Below, piece by piece: positions 18,798-28,349 of a stretch of DNA of 64,000 nucleotides (position 1 is the stretch's first letter; each line of letters opens with the position of its first letter). The position numbers and the translations under genes are program-made. Location: assembly GCA_027382625.1 (NCBI GenBank), contig JAJKFJ010022091.1, positions 62,001 through 126,000 on the forward strand, given 5' to 3'. This stretch comes from Tetmemena sp. SeJ-2015 (lineage: Eukaryota; Ciliophora; Spirotrichea; Sporadotrichida; Oxytrichidae). Under the pieces are notes generated by a model that made no database searches, had not been told where the DNA came from, and was given only the letters and a program-made list of their open reading frames with translations.

Positions 18798-21700
18798 TAA
18801 AGCTCTCGAAGAGAAAGCCTCAACAATACTCCAGTGTATGAAAAGACTAGCATTCGTTTCAAACCCAATACTTTAGTAGCCGACTCTCCTCCCTATTCAA
18901 ATTCAGTTACAAATCATTTCTCTCTCGAATGCCAGCTAAGTCTATCTTAATAAATTTAATTAATTTCATTTGATTATCAAGAAGCGGGTGCAGTAAATCA
19001 AAGCAGCTACTTCTCCTTTGGAGGTAAATTATTATTCTATTTGTTAGAGCTCCAACCAAAGTAAGATTCAGACAAGAAGACAATAATATCTACAACTAGG
19101 CTTAAGCTTTTATTAAATGTGGGTTAAGTCAATTCTATTTTAATTTTCCCTTCGCTCACGAGGACAACTCTTTCTAATATTCTCTAAATATTTTTAGTAA
19201 TCAAAACAAATCATTTTAAAACTGATTAGAATTTCAATTGAACCATCAGAGAAATGTAGACTCTCTTATTTTTTATAAATATCGAGAATCTTAGTTGAAT
19301 AAGAACACAAGATTTCAAGCTGTATCATCTTTATGATACTCTAATTAATAACACTATCATTATTTCTAGAGTCTGAATCTAACAATATCTATTTAGCTTT
19401 TAGAATAAATAAATTTCATTAAATAACTTACAATATTAGGGTCGAGACTCTTCTCATATAGAGTATTCTGCTAATTCTCCACTTAAGCTTCTATCGCCCG
19501 AATCCAGGCTAATAATTTCAGTCTCTTCAACTGAATCTTCAAACTTCGGGGAAAGCCAAAATCTCCAAGGAAAGATATCTCAACAGGCCTTAAACTTGCA
19601 ACCTTAATCTCCACAAGATTACAATTGTGACATAAAAATTACCCCTACTTCTGAGAGCCCTTCTCAGTTTTTATTAGGAAAATTTTTTTCATATTTTAAT
19701 TATGTATCATATAATATGAAACACAATTCAGAGCCCTTAAGGAGTTCCAATTGACGATAAAACAGTGCTTCAGTTTTAAAAGCTGAGTGGAATTAAGTCC
19801 AGTTACTGCTCTTATATCATTATGGGATCTCCAAAGCCTGGGCAGGTGGGTTCTTTCAATCCACAGTACCAGAGTCTCTATGATCAAATGTCTCGAGTTC
19901 AATCTAAAATTGCAACTGAAAGCATTCAAGATTCTCAACTTGGTTCTCTTAAGTTTCTAAAGAAGCATAAAGATACTCATCTAACTAATCGCTAGGACTG
20001 CAAAAGTTAAGAATAGTATGAGGAGAAAGAGCAGTTTCCATTTGAGAAAAGAAACCAGAAGCTCTTGAATTAGGAAGTTTGTGAGTCAGCGAACTATCTT
20101 GAATTAAATACTCCGCCCTCTAAACAAAAATCATGGAAACAATCGAACATGTATGATACATCGGAGGATGAACTTAGTCCATAGAAATTGCAAGCTCCTG
20201 TTGAAACTAGCCAAGGAGGGGAGAACCTAACTTCTTCATACATAAGGAAGCACCCTATGTTTAGTGGAGAATAAAAGATGAGTACAAGAGGTGGATACCA
20301 TCCTAAATATAATCAAAATGCGAAACTATAAATCAACGAAGATCCAAGGCTATTGATAGAATAGAAAGCAATCATAACCAAGAATGAGCTGCTATAGCAC
20401 TCAAAACCTTACCGATATGAGCCCAATAAGGCTTTCACTATGAATACAGATGTAGATGAGGAAAACTTCTCCGGTGGGATTAAAGGTAAGTGACTTATTG
20501 GATTGCAATTGTAATATTTTTAAGGTGTTTCAACAAATCATCATCTCGAAAAGATCGATTAATTAACATTGATTTAGGTGTCAAAAATGACCTTAATTTA
20601 TTAATTTATTTTTGACTCTTATGGGAAGCCACTCAAAACAATAAAAAAGCAAAATCTAAATCCAGAAACAGTTTCAAGCCAAAACGATTGTGAAGACTAG
20701 AGTGACCCTAACTATGACAGGGAAAGCTATGTTTTAAACACCATGTCTTAAGGCGCAATTCTTTTGGATCTATAAGAAGGCAACAATCAGGGTCTTATAA
20801 TCATTGATCCCTTGAGCTCTCACAGAGATGATAATATATCTCCTGAGATAACTAACTTTTCTTCAATATAATGAAAAATTTGAATTTAAATTATTCAAAC
20901 AGAGAACCGGTGCGTCCTCGACTTCCCTCCTACATGTACTTATCTTCATTGACTATGGATTCAGTGAGAAGTAACGAGGAGAGGGCGGATGAAGACAAAA
21001 TAGGTGAGGTGAGAACGACTTCAAATCTTAAGCCTAATCTCTCGCTCTACAACTCCGATACTTTAAGAGAGGGTCCAAAGCACCAAAGAAGCGCTACAAC
21101 TTCCCAGGCAGAAAGATTCAGTACTCTGCAGTAAAGGGCAGCTACCATCAACAAGCAGAACAGAGCAAGAGTTTCAACATCTCATCACTAAAACTTTACT
21201 CACATTCCAGAATGGAATCCTTATTCGGATTTTCTTAGCCGACTTCCTTCTTAAAAGGAAGCAAAATATCCATGCAAATAATCCAAAACAAGCTCAAATG
21301 CTTCCCTTCTTAGCCATAATTCATCTTAATGTTGCCTTAAAAAACCAGAACATCTTAATAGACTTCTGTCAGCTCAAAGACAATATCTTAAATATTTTTC
21401 TTCTTATTCTTATATTCACAGAATTCTGACTGCTAGCTATAGCAAGCCAAATTTCCTGACAGCTAGGTCAATGAAGCCTCATTCACAAAACCAAGATGCA
21501 CTCACTAAGCATGAAATATGCGGTAGTTGTTGCTAAAAGCAGAACTTAAAATTTAAAGATCTTAAATACAATTTTTATAAATGCCCCACTCCTTATATTA
21601 TAGTGACGGACAAGAAAATGCTACTAAGATGATCATGATGTAATAGCCTTCTTCGTAATAAAATTATTTCTATCCTGCCTTTAACCAAAGTGGATGTGGG

Positions 21701-21998
21701 TAGAAATAACCTTAAGCAACAGTAGCTTACAATAATATAAGTGGTTAGTGCCATACTTGCTATAATCAGGCAAATCCAAGCTTATATCATTAAAATATTA
21801 TCCATTAACTTGAATCATAGTTTACTTTTAATTTTGTTAAATTAAGAGAGTATGAGAAGCAGCAATAACTCACAGTCAAAGTCAAGTGCCCGAGATAGAA
21901 AGCTTCTGGGGATATACTAGGATCTCTTGAACGACCTCCTTACTCCTGATTCAAAGCTTAAACTGCAGCAAAAGATCAGCGCTCTGCTAGATAAATGA
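18798..21998 (+). CDS. Large Q/S-rich protein, unrecognised, several IESs
   Basis: Coding begins near 18,798 (SRRESLNNTPVYEKTSIRFK) without a clear start codon, so the first MDS may be missing. A 24-nt GT-AG intron follows FGE, then the frame passes through AT-rich breaks into SRDSSHIEYSANSPLKLLS and a long unbroken stretch (GSPKPGQVGSFNPQYQSLYD to NTDVDEENFSGGIK). IESs with pointers TTCAA (20862-20898) and TTATA (21593-21602) restore frame later. Near the end are C-x2-C pairs (HEICGSCCQ; GQCHTCYNQ) and a last segment (LGIYQDLLNDLLTPDSKLKL) ending at TGA 21996-21998. No domain family is recognised. The segments share composition and orientation, but that they are one gene is an inference. Confidence 0.6.
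20862..20898 (+). other. IES, pointer TTCAA
   Basis: TTCAA at 20862-20866 and 20894-20898. Removing 32 AT-rich nt joins SPEITNFSS to NREPVRPRLPSYMY. Confidence 0.85.
21593..21602 (+). other. Zero-length IES: tandem pointer TTATA
   Basis: Two adjacent TTATA copies. Dropping one (5 nt) joins FYKCPTPY to SDGQENATKMIMMQQ, where the unedited frame soon meets TGA. The eliminated part would be only one pointer copy. Confidence 0.6.
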
Positions 21999-22232
21999 TT
22001 TATTTGGCTATTAATTTACCATTTTAAGTGTATTTATATGATTAGTTTGAGTTATAGTAAATTAAATCATCTAAAACCCTATGTGGAATTTAATTGGACT
22101 AAAATATTAACACAACCTATATTATCCATAAAATAAGATACAATCTATCTCACTATCATTTAAATAGTGATTGGGGGATAAGTGCTAGCCGTATAGAAAT
22201 TATAATTTAAAATTACAAATTAATTTGTCGAA

Positions 22233-25200
22233 ATGGAATAAACCCATCAAGAGACTCAATTAAAATAATGTTGCTTATTTTTAAATGATTGACTCAAAAT
22301 AGCCATGCTGAAGGCCATTTTGAGCCTCCTATCTCTCAATCTAATCCACACTAAGCCTAATTCGAAGCACATATGAGCTCTTAATAGCAAATGGAAACAT
22401 CCTATCCTGATTCTGCCCATGGATATATATTTAAAGCATAGTTTTTAATTAGATAGCAAGCATACGGTGGAGTTCAGCCCCCCTATGAGCAGCCTAATCA
22501 GCCAACTTATCAGCAATAGACCCTGAATGAACATAATACTAGTCATATATTGTATCATGTAAATAATCAGAGTATCTAGAGCTAAGAACTCGGGTAGCAA
22601 CCACCCTACTACCATCAACAATAAAATTATCCTCAAAAATATTCTCACCAATAATTCAATCATGATCACCATCAAGGCCCTCCTCCCTACTAATATCCTA
22701 CAATTATAAAAAAGAACATTATAACTTATTATTTGCTATAACTCTTAAGTTAAAAAAATAAATATTTCCGCAACAGAGATTTTAAAGCCCCATTGCTCAA
22801 ACCCCACCCAACTTGGTATCCTAATAAACAGCTACCTTTCCTCCTCAAGAGGCATCTGGCCCATGAACATACTTAATTAAGCAATCAGCCTTAGCTTAAT
22901 GAGTAGCCACCCCTTCCACAAAATGAAAGTATGACTATGAGTTTGAACGCAACACCTTCGTTTAGACAAGACTATTCAGGACAATTCTCAACTTAGCATA
23001 ACTCAGCTCCAGTTTATTCCTCTTCTCACCATCCCACACATTTGAATGGAGGTCCGAACGATATCCAGAGACATTAAAATGCCCCTTGCAAAGAAATCCA
23101 TCTATAAAAAATATAATTAAGAATGACATTTAATATCTCTTGATGGCACCTGCCTACGAAGAGAAGAAGGAGGCAATAGTTCAACCAAGCCAACTTGAAA
23201 ACAGAGATTACGAAGCGCTAAATGGAGTTTCTTTGGAACACTAACAGCCTCGACCTCTTGATGGGTAGTAAATTGCTTCCCCTTCGTTTAATGCCCCACC
23301 TCATTAAGTACAGTAGTCATATCATCATCAGCAGCCACCTCCATATTAAAACTACGGAAATAACTACCCGCCAACTTAGTATCAACCTCCACACACATAT
23401 TCTCAACACAATCATCCTCATAATTAATAGCATGCTTTCAGCCAAGAAAATGATCAACCCCACCAACCTTAACTAGAGTAGATTCCCTCATCCAATCATC
23501 AAAACTTTGGCGCTTATTAGGGTTAGCAACATTAAGCACCTGTTCAACAAATTTCAGAACATCATCATTAGACTGAGCCTATGAACACATCTGTTCACCC
23601 TAACGAGCTTAGCAAAACCCATAGTTTGGAAAGGAAATTTTCTAAAGAAGAAATAACACCAACCCATCCTTAATAAAATACTTCCTCACCCTAATATCAC
23701 CTGCAGTAGCCTCATCAACCACAAAGTCATTCTAATTCCTATCACAATATTGACCATAATAAATCTTTATGATATTATCAATCTTTTATGATAATTGAAG
23801 GAAGCTCCTATGTTAAAGTCCTCAATAAATTTCTTAATATTAAAAAATGAATTTAATAGAAAAGCCTATTAATTCAACTTGTAAAATCTCAATTTATTTG
23901 AATGTAATTGTAATACTATAGCCTTTTAAGAGGACATAATAGCATTAATTATTATAATATTTAAATTAATTAAGCATCAACTTGTCATCGTTAAGCAGGA
24001 TGAGCCTTAACACAGTTACTCCGCCTAATATCAGCCTATGCAATAGTAGACTCCTTAAGTTTAGACTGCCTCCTAGTAGTCACACCAAGGTGCTACTCAG
24101 ACTTTAAATCGGCCTCCTGCTTAGCAAAATCTACTCAGACTTTAAATTCCTTTCAAATATCTTACTCATTCTCTTTGAGCAAAATAAACCTCCATTTTAG
24201 CGTCCATCCTCACAATCAATAATGAGTGCTCATCCCCCTCCACCTACCTCCTTCTCAAACCAGCAGTTAGTGAACCAAATAATAGCAACGATTAAGAAAG
24301 GCGATATAGATCATGTCGTGCAACTTATCAACAATAGCGGACTTAGAACCAAGTCAGTTGAATGATGATGCTAACTTCAAGCAGCACTTGATTTTTACTT
24401 GCGCCGTCATTCCTGATGACGGGCTTGCAATAAAGATGGGAAATGTGTTGAAGAGTCTTGGCATAAATCCCTCTCAAGTAGATACTTTGAGTCAAACTCC
24501 TTTGTACTATGCTTGTAGAGATGGCAAGATCCAATTTGTTGAGTGGTTGATTGAGAATGGATGCAATCCAAATCATATAGACACCTATGGCTAGAATCCT
24601 GTTTTCTACGCTTGCAGAGAAGGCAAACTTGAGACTATAAAGCGCCTTATCAACAAGAACACTCAGATAGATTTGATCGACAACAATGGTTAAACTCCTC
24701 TCTTCTATGCTGTGAAGCATGGAAAGGCAGATGTAGTATGAGCTACTGCTTGTAAATAATGCAAATGTCAATGTCACTGATAAAAAGGGAACAACTCCAT
24801 TAGCACTTGCCAAGAGAGCCAGCAAGCATCAAATTATTGACCTTCTATTGAAGCACGGTGCTCCTGCTCCGATAGATCACAGCTTGAAAAATAAAGGGAA
24901 GAAAGTTCCACCTGCCCCAGTCCCTCAAAAGCCTAAATTAAATGAACGCAAAATACCAGCCAAGTACCAGCTTACAGTTTTGAAAGATGGAGTCTATCAG
25001 CCTGTTACTGAAGAGGAATTTGAGAAACTCAAAGCAGAGGTACCTGAAATAGCTCAGTACTTTGATCTACCTGAAGGATCAGAGCTGCTTGAGACTCTCC
25101 CTATTCCTGATGTGCCTGAAAATGCTCCGATTTATGACTGCTGGGATAAAGCGGCAAATCGCTTGTTGAATGTACTTTGGAAGCACCCTAACGCGTGGAT

Positions 25201-25468
25201 TTTCCATGAGCCAGTAGACCCCATTAAGTTGAATATCCCAGACTATTTGGAGATAGTGAAGCACCCAATGGATCTGTCGACTATCAAACAGAAGCTGAAA
25301 AACAACGAGTACACTAAGATTCAAGATCTTTTGCATGATGTTCAGCTGATCTTTGATAACTGTATCTTGTACAACCTGGAGACTTCGCAAGTGACTCTTA
25401 TGTGCAAGAGTGTGAGAGAGGAGTTCCAAAAGCAGTATCATAACCTCCATCTAGACTTCTATGTGTGA
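22233..25468 (+). CDS. Ankyrin-repeat bromodomain protein with a long P/Q-rich N-terminus
   Basis: Bromodomains read acetyl-lysine on histones, so this is likely a nuclear chromatin reader. ATG 22233 gives MEQTHQETQ, and after an IES NSHAEGHFEPPISQSNPHQ. A long Pro/Gln/His/Ser-rich region follows (QPPPYQNYGNNYPPTQYQPP), interrupted by IESs with pointers GACTCAA, AAGCATA, TATCCTA, ATCT and AGCAAAAT; one AT-rich break at about 23,770-24,005 is not resolved. From 24,240 come ankyrin repeats (QVDTLSQTPLYYACRDGK; NGQTPLFYAVKHGK; TDKKGTTPLALAKR). The C-terminus is a bromodomain: HPNAWIFHEPVDPIKLNIPD, YLEIVKHPMDLSTIKQKL and FDNCILYNLETSQV, with the YN of the acetyl-lysine pocket. ANK plus C-terminal bromodomain is the architecture of apicomplexan BDP1. 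TGA at 25466-25468. A one-base frame change at 24,731-24,740 is discussed in the findings. Confidence 0.9.
22253..22297 (+). other. IES, pointer GACTCAA
   Basis: GACTCAA at 22253-22259 and 22291-22297. Removing 38 nt joins MEQTHQETQ to NSHAEGHFEPP and gives the bromodomain gene its start codon. Confidence 0.85.
22434..22464 (+). other. IES, pointer AAGCATA
   Basis: AAGCATA at 22434-22440 and 22458-22464. The 24-nt removal keeps frame, so only the AT-rich insert and repeat support it. Confidence 0.6.
22694..22823 (+). other. IES, pointer TATCCTA
   Basis: TATCCTA at 22694-22700 and 22817-22823. Removing 123 nt keeps frame and joins HHQGPPPYQYP to NKQLPFLLKRHLAHEHTQ. Confidence 0.8.
23100..23138 (+). 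other. IES, pointer ATCT
   Basis: ATCT at 23100-23103 and 23135-23138. Removing 35 nt joins NAPCKEIHL to LMAPAYEEKKEAIVQP and bypasses a TGA. Confidence 0.75.
24123..24185 (+). other. IES, pointer AGCAAAAT
   Basis: AGCAAAAT at 24123-24130 and 24178-24185. Removing 55 nt joins TLNRPPAQQN to KPPFQRPSSQSIMSAHPPPP. Without it the frame hits TGA at 24,176. Confidence 0.88.
24359..24365 (+). other. Micro-IES of 1 nt, pointer TGA
   Basis: TGA at 24359-24361 and 24363-24365. Removing 4 nt joins GLRTKSV to DDANFKQHLIFTCAV. Plausible given other micro-IESs here, but so short a repeat can arise by chance. Confidence 0.5.
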
Positions 25469-25956
25469 GCACACTTCTTCCAACTAGAACTTGCGAATGC
25501 ACTATAAATAAATTAACACCTTGAATAATAAAGACTGAATGAAGTATTTATATGCTATAGAGCTTAGTATGCGTAAAGAGTTAATCCAATTTTGTATTTT
25601 GAGGTATAAATAATTTTATAAACTGTTCAATATCAAGTTATTATTAAGTTCTAAATTAGCTTTCTTTGAAGTAAATGAAGGTGATTATTTCTTACAGTTT
25701 GAACGATTTTTGTGTATATATTTCTAAAAGCCATTTTGATTATAGATTGACTTTAAAAGATTTGTGTATATATTATTAAATATTATTGCTGGGAGAAGAA
25801 TTACGCAATCATCCGTTAAAACATTACAATTTATATTATATGTCCGCTAAATTTCATCATTGGCAATAGGCCTTAACCTTTAATTAAAGTGGGTTGAATA
25901 TAATGAAGAGCAATTAGATTGAGTTAGTAGGTGGGTGAAAAAGGAATAAAAAGATC
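25469..25956. other. AT-rich spacer without recognised genes
   Basis: Between the bromodomain gene and the tRNA gene. No coding frame of usual composition is seen on either strand. Confidence 0.5.
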
Positions 25957-26042
25957 TCCGATCACCCGGATTCGAACCAGGGACCGCCTGATAACTGCGA
26001 TACCTCTACAGTCAGGCGCTCTACCAACTGAGCTATGATCGG
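25957..26042 (-). tRNA. tRNA-Tyr (GUA) with a 13-nt intron
   Basis: The minus strand folds as a tRNA: acceptor CCGATCA pairs with TGATCGG plus discriminator A. A box TAGCTCAGTTGGTAGAGCG and B box GGTTCGAATCC are both canonical. Anticodon stem CCTGA/TCAGG encloses CTGTAGA plus 13 extra nt, placing GTA as anticodon. The extra bases fit an intron one position 3' of the anticodon, as in most eukaryotic tRNA-Tyr genes. Total 86 nt. Tyr codons TAT/TAC are read normally in this code. Confidence 0.93.
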
Positions 26043-26428
26043 ATTCAAACTCTCATCTCTCCTCTTCCCTTTTAAACCCTTTTATCACTAAGGACTATCA
26101 TAATCCTTATATGATAAAATGCCTCAGCCATTTCACTGTTTGTATTTTCATCAGACTGACAAACAATTCAATCTCATCTTGACCAATTACGATGAGTGAA
26201 GTCAGATATTATTAATTAATCAAATATATAATATAATTAATTACACATAGAGTGCATATAGAATATGAAATAGACTTCCTTTGCTTAAATTTAAATTTTG
26301 GGTTAATATCTTATATAGATTTTTTTAAACTTTTTTTTTAATTTAAAAATAATTATATTTAATATAAAACTTAATGATTATATGACTTTTAGATTTAATT
26401 GAAGTTGAGGATTAATAAATCTTTGAAT
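26043..26428. other. AT-rich spacer
   Basis: Oligo-A/T runs and no coding frame. Probably intergenic or eliminated DNA between the tRNA and the next gene. Confidence 0.5.
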
Positions 26429-28273
26429 ATGGACAACGGCAGTGGAGAATCTTACAGATCTAAGTTGTACAAGTCGAACGTCTTCCAGCACGTTCTTTCT
26501 TACTACAGTATTGGAAAGCTTCTTGAGATGAGAGAGGTTTCTCAAGAAAATGGCAGATGAGATAGTCCCTAGAAATATCTAAGAGCTCAGATTCGAGTGC
26601 CCAGAAGACGAGGACGAGGAGCCCTACCAGTTCAATTTATAATTGTGAAATAGTTCCATAAATACGTGCGCCATGCCAAAAAGGTAGTGATTAGGAATAT
26701 TTGTGGGACTGAATCTCACTTACGCAAGTTGGAAGAAATAGGGTAGAATCAGCTCGGAGTAATTGAGTACCTCATTTTATTTCTATAATATGGAATATAC
26801 CTTCACTTGGAGTTTGATGATGAGGAAGACACTGAAGAGAGTAGGGAAGTGGCTCAGCAGTACGTGGAGGTGTTCCGCAAATACTTCTCAGGAATAAAAG
26901 ACCCTCAAGATAGAGACTGTGGGAGACAGGAACTTCACTAGCATGCTTGAGATCATGATGCAAGACTCCAACTTCCCTATATAGTTTATATTGTTTTTAA
27001 ATAGATGATTAGTTAAAAAAAAAAATGTTTTAATTAATTTAAAAAAATTTAAGATTAAAAAATTTAAAAACAATTAGCTTGTGTCGTTTATGATCTCAGT
27101 GGTCTCATTCTAGTTTGCAAGGGTTTATAGCTCTGAGAATTTAATGCTGAACTCAAAAAAATATAAAAAAATGTGTAATTATCATATTCTTCAAGTGCCT
27201 CTCCTTAAATCTGCTTTATTTTAAATATAATTTGTTTCTCAATTAATTCTCAGCTATAATAAAGGTATTTGACTTTAATTAATTGATTCCCATGGTTTGA
27301 GTCAGTGACAACAATAAAGTGCTACTAGATAAGGTACCTCAAGAACATGAACGTCATCAAGCTCTTCTTCACAAAGTTCAAGAACCTTCTGTGCTTCAAG
27401 GGTATCACAGAGGAGGAGTTCAACCCTCTTGACAAGTTTATAGAGGAGGAAAAGCACATTCCCATGATCTCCTGGACCATTCCTGAGAATCCAGATCTCA
27501 GAATGTCTTAAATCATTTAACTTATCACCCACTTTATTTTGAAAGGAAGTAATGAGGTTTTTGGAGTTCAATAAGACCTAGGACTTAAAGATCTTTTGGT
27601 GGAGCTCTTGAGAAGATCAAAGTTAGCACACTTCATCTTGAAAATACCAAGCACTTGACAATGATAGACATGCCGTCTTTTGAATTTGAAGGAGTGTTCA
27701 CGAGCCTGCCTGAGCTCAAGAGCTTCCACGTTCAAAACGTAGATGACTTTAAAAAGAACAACTTCGAGATCGTCAAGAACTGGTTCCTCAGCTAAGTTTT
27801 ACTTTTAAATTGCTATCAAGGCTTGGGGAAACTGGGATTAGAGCTACTTCAGTTCGATTTAGAGGACGTGAAAGAAGACTTCTTTAGCATTCTCAGACAC
27901 CATAACGCCTTAAATAGTCATCTATTCACAAGTGTTTAACTTTTATTGCTGCCTCTTTGAAAACCATACTCTTGGGAAGAAACAAGGTCCCTAACTCTTT
28001 CATGAGAGAGATGTGCAGCGCCATCTAGGATTTCAATTGCATCGAGCGCATAGAGCTACCTCATTTAATTAAGACTATAAGTTTAATTTAAAGGAGGCCA
28101 ATAAGATAGACTGGAGAGACTACCTATAAAGCATCGCTACTATCTCAGTCAACAGACCTGCTAATCCAGTCAAGGTTATCATTTCTGACTACCAAACCAG
28201 ACTCAAGCAGAAAGACATCAGCAAATTCATTTTTGAGTTCAATCCAAATATTGAAGTCAGGTACATAGATTGA
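26429..28273 (+). CDS. Leucine-rich-like protein, possible F-box/LRR type
   Basis: ATG 26429 reads MDNGSGESYRSKLYKSNVFQ. After a micro-IES (pointer GAGA) it reads LKKMADEIVPRNIQELRFEC. Further IESs with pointers AGTTC, TACCT and probably AATA lead to KTLKIETVGDRNFTSMLEIM. A large AT-rich break lies at 26,985-27,290. The second part has spaced leucine motifs (VSTLHLENTKHLTMIDMPSF; SLPELKSFHVQNVDDFKK; FNCIERIELPHLIK) like irregular LRRs. It ends IEVRYID at TGA 28271-28273. Several breaks between 27,490 and 28,080 were not worked out. Function unknown; LRR proteins usually bind other proteins. Confidence 0.7.
26525..26535 (+). other. Micro-IES, pointer GAGA
   Basis: GAGA at 26525-26528 and 26532-26535. 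Removing 7 nt joins SYYSIGKLLE to RFLKKMADEIVPRN. Confidence 0.6.
26629..26656 (+). other. IES, pointer AGTTC
   Basis: AGTTC at 26629-26633 and 26652-26656. Removing 23 nt joins EDEDEEPYQF to HKYVRHAKKVVIRN. Confidence 0.8.
26768..26802 (+). other. IES, pointer TACCT
   Basis: TACCT at 26768-26772 and 26798-26802. Removal of 30 AT-rich nt keeps frame (QLGVIEYL to HLEFDDEEDTEE). Confidence 0.65.
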
Positions 28274-28349
28274 AAGTCCTGTAATGAATAATCTTTAAAG
28301 GAAGAAAAACTTTATTAAACCTTAAATCAAAGCTAACTTATTGTTATAA

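Noticed and set aside
24109..24153. 17-bp repeat CTACTCAGACTTTAAAT as the pointer of an IES
   Set aside because: Deleting between its copies gives a poor frame ending at TGA, while the overlapping AGCAAAAT pair gives an uninterrupted P/Q-rich frame into the ankyrin region.
24150..24750. Programmed +1 frameshifting at UGA, suggested by three +1 shifts located at TGA in the bromodomain gene
   Set aside because: Two of the three are fully explained by pointer-flanked deletions (AGCAAAAT at 24123/24178, TGA at 24359/24363), and many other genes in the window show the same IES pattern. Only the site at 24,731-24,740 remains open.
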